From positions 494,177 through 558,176 of the forward strand of contig JADLBL010000020.1 in the NCBI GenBank assembly GCA_020847735.1: a DNA stretch of 64,000 nucleotides, read 5' to 3'. Below the pieces are notes generated by a model. It saw only the letters and a list, made by a program, of their open reading frames with translations. It was not told the origin of the DNA and did not search any database. The first letter of the stretch is position 1; every line of letters starts with the position of its first letter. Source of the stretch: Candidatus Eisenbacteria bacterium. GTDB taxonomy: Bacteria > Eisenbacteria > RBG-16-71-46. Below, one piece after another: positions 25,817-35,327 of this stretch. Both the position numbers and the translations under genes were made by a program.

Positions 25817-28800
25817 GTGCGCTTCACGATCGAGGTTCCCGAGGCGCGCCTGACCGAGCTCGACCAGGGCGACCACCGCCAGCTGCTCGAACTAGACGGT
25901 TTCCTGGTCCACGGCGAACCCGGCGCGCCGGGACTGCCGGTGCGGGTGGTGACGGTCGCGGTGCCGCCGCTCGGAGAAGTGCGGGTGAACGCGGTCGCGA
26001 GCGGGACCCGTACGTACGACGGCGTGCTGCTCGCGCCAGGTGCGACCGGACCCGACGCGACCGGTCCGGGCGTGACGCGCAGGGCCGATGCGTACGGCGC
26101 CGCCGGCTCGGCCGTGCCGGTCGCGGCGAGGCTGCTGCGCCTGGACTGGCTGCGCAATCAGCGGGTCGCGCGCATCGCGATCGAGCCGGCGGCCTACGAG
26201 CCCGCCGCCCGTCGCCTGACCGTCGCCGGCCGCATTGACGTGGACGTGCAGGTGCAGCCGATGGGCTCGCTCGGCGCGCCGGCGGAGCCCGACGATCCGT
26301 TCGAGGACACCTACCGTTCGGTGCTCGCCAACTACGAGCAGGGCCGCGCCTGGCGCCGGCCCGCGACCCGCGTGCTGGCCGACGCGGCGCGCCGCTTCGG
26401 GATCGCGCCGCTGCGCGCCGGCGCGGCGCTGGTCGAGACGACCAGCGTGTTCGCCCAGCACGCGTGGGTGAAGATCGCGGTCCAGCAGTCCGGGTTCTAC
26501 GCGGTGGATTTCTCGAGCCTGCGGCAGTTGTCCCTGTTCGGCAACGCCGGCGCGCCGTTCGACAGCCTGCGGCTCTTCACGCTGCCCGGTTACGCGCTGC
26601 TGCCCGAGAGCACCTACTGCGACAGCTGCGACCTCGAGGAGGTCGCGATGGGGGTGTTCGACGTCAGCGAGGCGCAGAGCCCGCAGGCGGGCGGGCCGGA
26701 CGGGCAGTTCTCGGTCAACGCGGACTACTTCTACTTCTTCGCGCAGGGGGCGAGCGGCTGGGGCAGCGACTTCGATCCCTCGCTGCCCGAGACGCTGTAC
26801 CTGAACCACCCCTACGAGGTGAACAACTACTATTTCCTGACGGTGGCGACGGCCGGCGAACCGGTGCCGGGCCCGCCCGCCCGGATCCGCCCGCAGCCGC
26901 GCGGCGCGCTGCCTTCGCCGGCGCCGGTGGCGACCGTGCCGGCCCGCGCGCACTTCGAGCAGGACATCGAGTACTGGCCCAACGCGACGCCGTCGGGGAG
27001 CACGCTGTTCTGGGAGAAGTGGTTCTGGCGAAGCCTGACGGCGAACAACAACTTCGTGCTCGACTTCGACCTCCCGGGCGCGGACAGCCTGCAGGCGGCG
27101 CGTCTGCGGCTGCGGCAGTGGGGCCTGACGGACCGGCTGTACGACGACGGCTGCAGCCCGCTGATTCCGGACCACAACCTCGACATCACCATCAACGGCC
27201 TGGCGTTTCCGCGCCTGCGCTGGAGCGGCTTCAGCGCCTTCCGCGGCGGAGCGGTGACCGCCGACACGACCGCCAACTTCGTCCGTTCGGTCGGCAACCG
27301 GCTGCAGCTGTTCGTGCCGCTGGTTCCGACCAACGACTGCTCGAGCGACCTGGACCGCAACGCGCTCGCCTGGTTCGACGTCTTCTACCAGCGCCGGCTG
27401 CAGCCGGTGGGGGACGCGCTCGATTTCCGCGCACCGCCGGCCGCGGGCGCCTACCGCTACGACCTCGGGCCGTTCCGTTCGCCCCGGCTGCCGCGGCTGT
27501 TCGACGTGACGAACCCGCTCGCCCCGGCCGAGGTGAGCGTGGACGCCTCGATGTACACGAGCCTGCCGGGCGACACCACGTTCCATCTCGTGTTCGACGA
27601 CGACCAGACGACGCAGCGCCGCTGGGTGGTGGTGCCCGATTCGCTCGTGTCCATCGTGCGCGTGCCCGGCACGAACCTCGCCGACGCGGCCCAGGCCAAC
27701 CCGCGGAACCTGCGCGGGGCCGGCAACGCCGCCGACTATCTCGTGCTCTACTACGACGGCTTCGCGTCGGCGGCCCGCGCGCTCGCCGACGCGCGTCGCA
27801 CGCGCCTGCCCATCACCGGACGGGCCAGCTTCCAGACCATGGCGGTGCCGATCTCGGCGATCTACGACAATTTCTCGGGCGGACGCACCGACCCGGCCGC
27901 GATCCGCAACTTCCTGCGCGGCGCGTTCTACAACTGGAGCGTCAAGCCGACGTTCGTCACGTTCCTGGGCGACGCCTCCTACGACTACAAGAACATCACC
28001 GGCCGCGCGCCCGCCGGGCAGCCCGGCTGCCTGCTGCCCACCTACGAGAACGGCTTCGACGCCGCCGTGATGCGCCAGTACGCGACCGACGACTGGCTGC
28101 TCAACGTGGACGACCCGACGTCGGTGGTTCCGGACTTCTACGGCGGCCGCCTGCCGGTGGACGACGCGGCCACCGCGCTCTCGGTGGTGAAGGACAAGAT
28201 CCTCGCCTACGAGACGGGCGCGCCGGTCGCCGAGTACCGCAACCAGATCCTGCTGGTGGCCGACGACGACGTGCAGGGCGACATCCGCTGCGACCGGCTC
28301 AACTGGACGCATGTCTTCCAGACCGACGATCTCGCCAAGCGGGTTCCCCTGCACATGGACCGCGAGTACGTCTACCTGCACACCTACCCGAGCGCGGTCG
28401 GGGGAACCAAGCCCGCCGCGCGCGCGGACCTCAAGCAGAAGCTCAACGACGGCGTCGCGATGTTCAACTTCGTCGGTCACGGCAGCCCGTTCAAGATGAC
28501 CGACGAAAGCGTGTTCATTGACAGCGATGCCGGCACGCTCACGAACGGACTTCGCATGCCGCTGGTGTGCGCCGCCTCGTGCGACGTCGGCAAGTTCAAC
28601 GATCCGACGGTCCAGAGCCTGGGCGAGCGGCTGGTGGTGACGCCGGTGAACGGCGCGATCTCGGTCGTCTCGGCCACCGAGGAGGCGTTCAGCGGCCAGA
28701 ACGCGCAGCTCAACCGCTACTTCTACATGCGGCTGTTCCAGCGTGACTCGCTGGACATCGGGCAGGCGGGCGGCGACGTCCTGCCCGGCGTCGGCCAGTA

Positions 28801-30034
28801 TCACGTGCCGATCGCGGCCGCGCTGCTCGCCGCCAAGCTCGACGCGGCCTTCAGCGAAACGAACAACTCCAAGTACCAGGTGATGGGCGACGCCGCGACG
28901 CGCCTCAACCTGCCGCGGTTGTGGGCCGACGTTTCCCTGTTCGACGCGAACAACCAGCCGCTCACGCAGATCGCCCGCGGCCAGACGGTGACGTTCCGCG
29001 GACAGGTGCGGACCGGACCCGCAGGCAGCGCGCAGCCCTACGAGGGCGTCGCGAGCCTGCTGATCGAGGATTCGGCGCCGATCGCCCAGACGCCGGTCGC
29101 GTGCAGCGGTTTCGCGACCACGACCTACCAGTACAAGGCGGGGCCGATGTACCACGGCGACGTCTCGGCCGCCGACGGCGCGTTCGAGGGGCGGTTCGTG
29201 GTGCCGATGGACGCGGCGATCGGACCGCGCGGCCGGGTGCGCGCCTACCTGCAGGGCCGCGCCGGCGCCGACCCGTTCGCGACCGACGGCGCGGGAGCGA
29301 TTCCGGTCGAACTCGTGCCCGGCACGGCGCCGGCCTCCGACACGCAGGGGCCGCGCGTCACGCTGTCGTTCGTCGGCGGCTCGACCGCGGTGAAGCCCGA
29401 CGCGACGCTGCGCATTGACCTGTTCGACGAGAGCGGCATCATGACGACCGGGCACGCGCCGCAGAACTCGATCATCGTGACGCTCGACGACAACACCACC
29501 TCGCGCACCGATGTCACCGAGAGCTTCCGCTACGCGGCCGACTCCTACCAGGGGGGCATGGCGACCTTCCGCCTGCCGAACCTGCCCACGGGGCACCACC
29601 GGGTGCAGGTCTCCGCGGCCGACAACCTCGCCACCGGCTTTTCCGCCGCCCAGCACCGCTCGAACGCCACGCTCGAGTTCGACGTCGTGCAGTCGGCCGA
29701 TCTCAAGATCCGGCTCGCCTACCTGTTCCCCGATCCCATTCGCTCCCGCGGCGGCGGAGCCGGGGGGACCTTCGTGGTGGACGCGCCCGGCGACTCGGTC
29801 AACACCCTCCTGCGCGTCTACACGCTGAGTGGCCGGCTGGTGCGGCAGTTCCGGGTGTTCGGCGGGCTGGGACAGGTGCAGATTCCCTGGGACGGCCGCG
29901 ACGCCGAGGGGGATCCGCTCGCCAACGGCACCTATCTCTTCAAGGTCTTCGCCTGGAGCCGCGAAAGCGACGGCGGCAGCGATCCCGACGAGCGGGCCGT
30001 CTCCCAGGGCCGCTTCGTGGTCCTGAACCGCTGA
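25817..30034 (+). CDS. porU: PorU-like C25 (gingipain-family) peptidase with FlgD-like C-terminus
   Basis: A protein of about 1405 residues from the first standard start (GTG 25817). The frame is open back to 25676, and that part encodes a textbook signal peptide (RRAAQAALLAALFHAAPATA), so translation probably begins at a non-standard codon upstream. The N-terminal third is a prodomain-like region. The C25 caspase-like domain holds the catalytic dyad: His888 in NFVGHGSPFKM and Cys922 in CAASCDVGKFND (GTG numbering). Beta-sandwich domains follow, then a FlgD-like end with IPWDGRDAEGDPLANGTYLF, ending LNR. PorU is the T9SS sortase that removes C-terminal signals from cargo and attaches it to the surface. 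Size, C25 fold, own C-terminal domain and a PorV-like neighbour match the porU-porV pair of Porphyromonas. A plain secreted C25 protease is the alternative. Confidence 0.75.
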   Translation: MRFTIEVPEARLTELDQGDHRQLLELDGFLVHGEPGAPGLPVRVVTVAVPPLGEVRVNAVASGTRTYDGVLLAPGATGPDATGPGVTRRADAYGAAGSAVPVAARLLRLDWLRNQRVARIAIEPAAYEPAARRLTVAGRIDVDVQVQPMGSLGAPAEPDDPFEDTYRSVLANYEQGRAWRRPATRVLADAARRFGIAPLRAGAALVETTSVFAQHAWVKIAVQQSGFYAVDFSSLRQLSLFGNAGAPFDSLRLFTLPGYALLPESTYCDSCDLEEVAMGVFDVSEAQSPQAGGPDGQFSVNADYFYFFAQGASGWGSDFDPSLPETLYLNHPYEVNNYYFLTVATAGEPVPGPPARIRPQPRGALPSPAPVATVPARAHFEQDIEYWPNATPSGSTLFWEKWFWRSLTANNNFVLDFDLPGADSLQAARLRLRQWGLTDRLYDDGCSPLIPDHNLDITINGLAFPRLRWSGFSAFRGGAVTADTTANFVRSVGNRLQLFVPLVPTNDCSSDLDRNALAWFDVFYQRRLQPVGDALDFRAPPAAGAYRYDLGPFRSPRLPRLFDVTNPLAPAEVSVDASMYTSLPGDTTFHLVFDDDQTTQRRWVVVPDSLVSIVRVPGTNLADAAQANPRNLRGAGNAADYLVLYYDGFASAARALADARRTRLPITGRASFQTMAVPISAIYDNFSGGRTDPAAIRNFLRGAFYNWSVKPTFVTFLGDASYDYKNITGRAPAGQPGCLLPTYENGFDAAVMRQYATDDWLLNVDDPTSVVPDFYGGRLPVDDAATALSVVKDKILAYETGAPVAEYRNQILLVADDDVQGDIRCDRLNWTHVFQTDDLAKRVPLHMDREYVYLHTYPSAVGGTKPAARADLKQKLNDGVAMFNFVGHGSPFKMTDESVFIDSDAGTLTNGLRMPLVCAASCDVGKFNDPTVQSLGERLVVTPVNGAISVVSATEEAFSGQNAQLNRYFYMRLFQRDSLDIGQAGGDVLPGVGQYHVPIAAALLAAKLDAAFSETNNSKYQVMGDAATRLNLPRLWADVSLFDANNQPLTQIARGQTVTFRGQVRTGPAGSAQPYEGVASLLIEDSAPIAQTPVACSGFATTTYQYKAGPMYHGDVSAADGAFEGRFVVPMDAAIGPRGRVRAYLQGRAGADPFATDGAGAIPVELVPGTAPASDTQGPRVTLSFVGGSTAVKPDATLRIDLFDESGIMTTGHAPQNSIIVTLDDNTTSRTDVTESFRYAADSYQGGMATFRLPNLPTGHHRVQVSAADNLATGFSAAQHRSNATLEFDVVQSADLKIRLAYLFPDPIRSRGGGAGGTFVVDAPGDSVNTLLRVYTLSGRLVRQFRVFGGLGQVQIPWDGRDAEGDPLANGTYLFKVFAWSRESDGGSDPDERAVSQGRFVVLNR

Positions 30035-30174
30035 ACGACCGCGGGTCTTTTCGCCCCCGGCGCCGCCCGGCGGGGGGGCCGCCCGACTGGAACTGCCCCC
30101 CCCGGTTCGGTGTAGTATCCCGTGCCTTCTCGCCCGCCCTGCGCGGGCCTCGCGTTCTTCCCGAGGAGCCCTTC

Positions 30175-31125
30175 ATGCGTCGGATTGCAACCCCCGTCCT
30201 GGTCGCCGTGTTCACCTTCGCCCTTGCCGGCGCCGCCCTGGCCCAGGGCACCGGCCGGTCGCTCGACATCCAGCCCGGCGCCCGCCAGAACGGCATGGGC
30301 GCGGCCGGGGTCGCCCTGTCCGAGGACGCTTCGGGCGTGACCTGGTGGAACCCGGCCGGCCTCGGCTTCGTCAACAAGTCGGCGGTCGAGATCACCTACG
30401 CCCAGCTCGTTCCCGGCCTGGCCGACGACGTCAGCTACAACTACGCCACGTTCGTCCGCCCGCTGCAGGGCTGGGGCGCGTTCGGCGTCGGGCTGGTGTT
30501 CCTGACCTACGGCACCAGCGACGAGACGGACCAGAACGGCAACGTGATCGGCCAGTTCACCTCGAACGAGGTCTCGCCGGCCGTCTACTACGGCACCCAG
30601 CTGCTGCCGGACTTCTCGGTGGGCGCCTCGCTCAAGTACATCCGCATCCAGCTCGCGCCCGAGCGCAACAACGGCGTCGGCCAGACGTTCGGCCTCGATG
30701 TGGCCGGCCTGTACCGCATCCCGGCGGCGCGCCTCAACCTCGGGATCAACGTGCAGAACATCGGGCCCAGCGTGACGTTCCTCAACGAGGACGAGAAGAG
30801 CCCGCTGTCCCGCAACGTGCGTGCCGGCCTGGCCTGGGAGGCGACCTCGAGCAAGGAGTTCCGCGTCCTGTTCGTCGGCGACTTCAACCAGTCGCTGGTG
30901 ACGAACCGGTTCCGCACCTACAACGTCGGCGCCGAGCTCAAGTACACGGACAAGATCGCCGGCCGTCTCGGCTACTACAGCGACCCGCTGGGCGACATCC
31001 AGGACCTGACCTACGGGCTGGGCATCGAGTGGAAGGGGCTGACGCTCGACTACGCGAGCATCCCGCAGGCGAAGGACTCCGGGCTTCCCAACGTCAACAA
31101 GATCACGCTGGGCTACCGCTTCTAA
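30175..31125 (+). CDS. porV: PorV/PorQ-family outer-membrane beta-barrel protein
   Basis: A 316-residue protein with an ATG after a CGAGGAG site and a signal peptide ending LAQG. The mature N-terminus has the family hallmarks ARQNGMGAAGVALSEDASG and WWNPAGLGF, shared by PorV, PorQ and related FadL-like barrels. Beta strands run to the end, which closes with ITLGYRF, an outer-membrane C-terminal signature. In T9SS, PorV carries folded cargo from the translocon to the PorU sortase; the same family also includes proteins with no such role. TAGTAT at 30113 may be a -10 box. Only 7 bases separate it from the M6 protease gene. Confidence 0.8.
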   Translation: MRRIATPVLVAVFTFALAGAALAQGTGRSLDIQPGARQNGMGAAGVALSEDASGVTWWNPAGLGFVNKSAVEITYAQLVPGLADDVSYNYATFVRPLQGWGAFGVGLVFLTYGTSDETDQNGNVIGQFTSNEVSPAVYYGTQLLPDFSVGASLKYIRIQLAPERNNGVGQTFGLDVAGLYRIPAARLNLGINVQNIGPSVTFLNEDEKSPLSRNVRAGLAWEATSSKEFRVLFVGDFNQSLVTNRFRTYNVGAELKYTDKIAGRLGYYSDPLGDIQDLTYGLGIEWKGLTLDYASIPQAKDSGLPNVNKITLGYRF

Positions 31126-31132
31126 TACGCGC

Positions 31133-34100
31133 GTGCGCGCTTACGCTCCGAGCTTGCGAATCCTTCGTCGCATCTGCTTCACGGCCGCACTGGGCATCGT
31201 GTCCGGTGCGGCCGTCGTGCACTCGGCCGAGCTGCTCGCCCGGCCGGTCACCACCCCGCAGGCGGCCGCGCTCGCGGCGCGGCGCGGCCTGCCGCCGCGC
31301 GGCGAGATCCTGACCCCGGCGGAGATGCGCCAGCTCGACCTGCTGCAGGCGCGCCACCGCGAGGGGCTGGCGATCCAGCGCGCGGCGATGCCGGAGGGAC
31401 GCGGCATCGACTACACCGCCCGGGCGTCGCGAAGCGGCCGCTGGCGCGCCGCCCGCGGCGGCCGCGGCGCGGGACCCGCGGCGGCGCTCGGCGTCCTCCC
31501 GGCCGAGCCCGACACGATCCGCATGGCGTTCCTGCGGATCGACTTCCTCGCCGACCGGGGCGGCAGCGCCTCGAGCGGCGACGGGCGCTTCGACCTCAGC
31601 GGACCCGACACGCTGCTGCCGCCGATCGATCGTCCGCCGCACAACGGCGACTTCTACCGGGCGCACGCGCGCGCGCTCGAACGCTACGTGGCGGCGCAGT
31701 CGTACGGCCGCACCGTCCTGCAGGTGGACGTGTGGCCCTCCGAACGCGACAGCGCCTACCACTGCACGGACCTCGCCGACTTCGGGCCGTGGAAGTTCGG
31801 CCCCGAGGTCTACCGGGCGGCGGTGGACATGTTCCGCAAGATGTTCTTCGCCGCCGACACGCAGTCCGCCGCGCGCGGCCAGCGGATCCCGTGGGATCGC
31901 TACGACCGCTTCACGGTCATCCACGCGGGAGGCGACCTGCAGAGCGACGTGCGGCAGGACTCGAAGGAGGACATCCCCTCCTTCACGGTGTTCCTCGCCG
32001 ACACCGACCGCGTCGTGTTCGCGGACTCGGCCCAGTGGAACCTCGACCGGCCGATCGACCGCGCCTCGTTCGTGCCCGAGACGATCAACCAGGACGGCTA
32101 CTACGGGGCGTTGAACGGCGTCATCACCCACGAGAACGGCCACAACCTGTTCGGCTTCCTCGACGTCTACGACATCAGCAGCGGCTATCCGGTGTGCGGC
32201 TACTGGTCGCTCATGGACAGCGGCAACCTGCTCGGCTCGCGCCTGAGGCTCAACGACGGCAGCGAGATCTTCGCCATCGGCCTGCTGCCGCCGAGCGTGG
32301 ACCCGTTCCACCGGCCGTTCATGGGCGACGGCATGGAGGTGCGCGTGCCCGCGTGGGGCGACACGATCGCCCTGCGGGACAACGAGCGGCACAACGTCTT
32401 CTGGAAGCTGCCGCTGTCGTCCGACGAGTACGTCGTGCTCGAGAACCGCTACCTGCCGCCCGAGGACCTGGCCGGGGTCGCGCTCGACGCGGATTCGGCG
32501 ACCCGGGTGATCCTCGGCTCGAAGGCCCTCGGCGGCTACGACTACGACGCGCTGCTGCCGGGCGGAGGCCTGCTCGCCTGGCACGTGGACGAGAGCGTGA
32601 TCCCGTTCGACCGTTCGCTGCGGGTCAATCCCGACTACGGCATGAACTCGAACTGGGCGCGGCGCGGGCTGTCGGTGATCGAGGCCGACGGGCTCGCCGA
32701 CCTCGGCGACGTCGGTTCGCCCTACCTGCTCGGCAGTCCGCTCGATCCCTTCCAGAAGCGCATCAACCCGTCGCTCTCCGACACGACGATGCCGAACCTG
32801 CTGCCCAACACCGGTTCGCGCCCGCACCTGCGGGTCGAGTTCCTGGACGACGCCGACAGCACCATGCGATTCCGGCCGCTGCGCACGTGGAACCTGCCGG
32901 CGTTCCCCGTCGTGGCGCACTTTCCGCCCGGTGGCCCGGCCCTGCTGGCGATTGACGCCGACGGGGATCGCCAACTCGACATCTGCTGGGCGGGCGGCGA
33001 CACGCTCGCCGCGCACGGCGACAGCACCTGCCTGTTCGCGGTGCGGCCGAACGGAGCCGGCCTCGCCGGACCGTCGCACGTCTTCGCGACGCTCGACCGC
33101 AGGCCGCTGCCGGTCCTGGCCGCGGTCGTGACCGGAGACGCCGACCTGGGCTACGGGCCCGCGGTGTTCGCGGTCACGACCGTCACCGAAGGCGCGGGCG
33201 ACACGCTCGGCGGCCGCGTCTGGCTGGTGGACCACCAGGGCGCGCCGCTGCCCGGCTGGCCGGTGCGCCTGCCGTCGGCGGCCACGACGCCGCCGGTCAT
33301 CGCCGGCGTCTGGCCGACGGTGGCGATCTTCGTCGGCGCCGCGAACGGGCGCGTCTACGCGCTGGGCACGGACGGCGCCGTGGTGGATTCGAGCGCGGTC
33401 GTGCTCGGCGGTCCCGCCGCCGGACGGCTCGCGTTCTGGAAGGGCCCGGCGGTGCTGCAGGTCGCTCGCGCGGGCGCGGTCTCGGACACTTCGTGGCTGG
33501 CCGTCGGCAGCGCCTCGGGGCAGGTGGCGGTGCTGCGCTACGACGGCGCGCTCGCGCTTCAATCCGGCTGGCCGCTTTCGCTGCCGGTCACGGCCGCCCC
33601 CGAGTTCCTGTGGCTGCGCATGGGCGGCGAAGGCGCGTACGCCGAGGGCAACTGCGCGCGGAACGAGCCCACGCTCGTGGTGGGAGCGCTCGACCGCCTG
33701 TGGGCCTTCTGCCCGGCCGGAGGGGCGCTGCCGGGCTGGGGCACCTCGCTCGGCGATTCGATCGTGCCCGGGCTCGCGGCGGGCGACGCCGATGGCGACG
33801 GCTTTCCCGAGGTGCTGGTCCAGACGGTGCGCTCGGGCGTCGCGTTCGTGAACCGCGACGGCCGCCCCTCGCCGGGCTGGCCGCGCCCGAGCACCGACGA
33901 GAACCTTCGCAGCGCGACGCCCGCGCTGGCGGTGGACGTGCAGGGCGACGGCCGGCCCGAGATCGTGGTCATGAACGGCAGCGGGCTGCTGGCCGCGATT
34001 CGCGCCGACGGCCACGTGCCCGAGGGCTGGCCGCTCGCGACCGGAGCCGGGGCCGCGGGCACGCTGGTCGCCGCCGACCTCGAGCGCAACGGTTCGCTCG

Positions 34101-34543
34101 ACCTGGTCGCGCCCGATCGCGACACGCTGCTCTACGCCTACAGCCTGCCGGTGCTGGCGGGCGGGGCGACCGCGATGCCATGGACCATGCTCGGGCACGA
34201 CGCGGGCCGGACGAACGCGCTGCCCGAGGCTTCCACGCCCGCGCCGGGGGCGCCGGTGGCGGGGCCGCTGGTGCGCGGCAGCCTGAAGGCGTTCCCCAAT
34301 CCCGCGCGCCGCTCGCCGGTGACCTTCGCCTACACGCTGAGCGAGGCGGCCCGGGTCGAGTTCCGCATCCTCGACTCCTCGGGCCACGAGGTGGCGTCCT
34401 TCACCCGGGACGGCGGGCGTTCCGAGAACACGGTCGTGTGGGATCCCGGCGCGCTGCCCTCCGGACTGTACGTCGCGCGCGTCAGGTTCGCGGGTGCCGG
34501 CGGCTCGGCGGTCGGCATGGTGCCGGTGGGAGTGCTGCGGTGA
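31133..34543 (+). CDS. Secreted M6-family (immune inhibitor A-like) metalloprotease with propeller repeats and sorting-type C-terminus
   Basis: A 1136-residue exported protease. The GTG start is 7 bases after porV; no clear ribosome site, so translational coupling is likely. After a signal peptide (residues 1-31) and propeptide comes the M6 catalytic domain with His333-Glu334-x-x-His337 in THENGHNLFGFLDVYD, the expected H-E-x-x-H followed by an aspartate ligand, and a Met-turn-like YWSLMDSGN. Residues about 590-1010 contain VCBS/FG-GAP-like units (AGDADGDGFPEVLVQ, AVDVQGDGRPEIVV). The last 95 residues, beginning KAFPNPARRSPV and ending VGVLR, are a FlgD-like domain in which the usual WDGRD is reduced to VWDPGALPSGLYVARV. 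Probably a digestive surface enzyme and T9SS-type cargo. Confidence 0.88.
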   Translation: MRAYAPSLRILRRICFTAALGIVSGAAVVHSAELLARPVTTPQAAALAARRGLPPRGEILTPAEMRQLDLLQARHREGLAIQRAAMPEGRGIDYTARASRSGRWRAARGGRGAGPAAALGVLPAEPDTIRMAFLRIDFLADRGGSASSGDGRFDLSGPDTLLPPIDRPPHNGDFYRAHARALERYVAAQSYGRTVLQVDVWPSERDSAYHCTDLADFGPWKFGPEVYRAAVDMFRKMFFAADTQSAARGQRIPWDRYDRFTVIHAGGDLQSDVRQDSKEDIPSFTVFLADTDRVVFADSAQWNLDRPIDRASFVPETINQDGYYGALNGVITHENGHNLFGFLDVYDISSGYPVCGYWSLMDSGNLLGSRLRLNDGSEIFAIGLLPPSVDPFHRPFMGDGMEVRVPAWGDTIALRDNERHNVFWKLPLSSDEYVVLENRYLPPEDLAGVALDADSATRVILGSKALGGYDYDALLPGGGLLAWHVDESVIPFDRSLRVNPDYGMNSNWARRGLSVIEADGLADLGDVGSPYLLGSPLDPFQKRINPSLSDTTMPNLLPNTGSRPHLRVEFLDDADSTMRFRPLRTWNLPAFPVVAHFPPGGPALLAIDADGDRQLDICWAGGDTLAAHGDSTCLFAVRPNGAGLAGPSHVFATLDRRPLPVLAAVVTGDADLGYGPAVFAVTTVTEGAGDTLGGRVWLVDHQGAPLPGWPVRLPSAATTPPVIAGVWPTVAIFVGAANGRVYALGTDGAVVDSSAVVLGGPAAGRLAFWKGPAVLQVARAGAVSDTSWLAVGSASGQVAVLRYDGALALQSGWPLSLPVTAAPEFLWLRMGGEGAYAEGNCARNEPTLVVGALDRLWAFCPAGGALPGWGTSLGDSIVPGLAAGDADGDGFPEVLVQTVRSGVAFVNRDGRPSPGWPRPSTDENLRSATPALAVDVQGDGRPEIVVMNGSGLLAAIRADGHVPEGWPLATGAGAAGTLVAADLERNGSLDLVAPDRDTLLYAYSLPVLAGGATAMPWTMLGHDAGRTNALPEASTPAPGAPVAGPLVRGSLKAFPNPARRSPVTFAYTLSEAARVEFRILDSSGHEVASFTRDGGRSENTVVWDPGALPSGLYVARVRFAGAGGSAVGMVPVGVLR

Positions 34544-35325
34544 AGCTCGCGGCGGGGTGCGCCGTGGCGTGCGTGTGCGCGCTGCTGGGCGCGCCGGGCG
34601 CGGCACGGGGCGACACGCTGGCGGGTTCGCGCCTGGCGCTGCGGGCGGCGACCACCGACGCCGACGGGTGGCTCGCGCAACGCGTGATCGACCGCGAGTG
34701 GGGGCTGTCGGAAGACTCGACCTACCACAGCGTGGACGTGCCGGGCTGGAAGTCCGAGGGCGGCGCGCTGGCGATGTCGGCGATCCTGCCGGGCGCGGGT
34801 CATTTCTACGTCGGCGAACGCAGCGGCTGGGCCTACCTGCTCATCGAAACCGCCGGCTGGGTCGAACGCAGCCTGGCGAAGCGCGACGCCGGACGGCGTG
34901 ACGACGAGGCGCAGGCGTTCGTCGGCAATCCCTACGATTCGACCGCGGGCTGGTCGCTGCAACGCTTCGAGCAGGCCGGCGGCGGCGACGTCACCTACCT
35001 CGAGCGGCTGTGGGCCGGCGACCGCGAGTCCTACTACCGGCTGCTGGCGACCGATCCCGGCTTCGTCGGCGGCTTCTCGGGTTCCAACCCGAGCAATGAA
35101 CAGGTTCGATTCAACGGGCTGCGCGCCGATCGCGACTCGAAACTTCGGTTCTCGCGACACATGGAGATGCTGCTGTGGCTCAATCACGTCGTCTCGGCGA
35201 TCGACGCGCTGCGCGCGGCGCGCATCCACAACCTCCCGCTGCGGCAGCAGTACCAGCTGCGCGTCTCGCAGAAGCTGCGGCACGGCCGGCCGGAGTTCCG
35301 GGCCGCGCTGGTGCGGAGGTTCTGA
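34540..35325 (+). CDS. Exported DUF5683-like protein, member 1
   Basis: A 261-residue protein starting at GTG within the stop of the M6 gene (GTGA overlap), with GGGAG upstream. The signal peptide ends AARG-D. Residues about 78-105 have the LPGAGHFYVGERSGWAYLLIE motif, the pattern of DUF5683 and related small membrane domains in which a glycine turn sits between two hydrophobic segments. The C-terminal half is helical and includes MEMLLWLNHVVSAIDALRAAR. Function unknown; recurrent near envelope genes in FCB bacteria. It is followed 2 bases later by a second protein with the same motif. Confidence 0.6.
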   Translation: MKLAAGCAVACVCALLGAPGAARGDTLAGSRLALRAATTDADGWLAQRVIDREWGLSEDSTYHSVDVPGWKSEGGALAMSAILPGAGHFYVGERSGWAYLLIETAGWVERSLAKRDAGRRDDEAQAFVGNPYDSTAGWSLQRFEQAGGGDVTYLERLWAGDRESYYRLLATDPGFVGGFSGSNPSNEQVRFNGLRADRDSKLRFSRHMEMLLWLNHVVSAIDALRAARIHNLPLRQQYQLRVSQKLRHGRPEFRAALVRRF

Positions 35326-35327
35326 GC

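Noticed and set aside
30037..30051. GACC-GCG-GGTC followed by TTTT behind the PorU-like gene, as an intrinsic terminator
   Set aside because: The stem is only 4 bp with a 3-base loop; a stronger GC-rich fold follows but has no T-run, so a terminator call is not supported.
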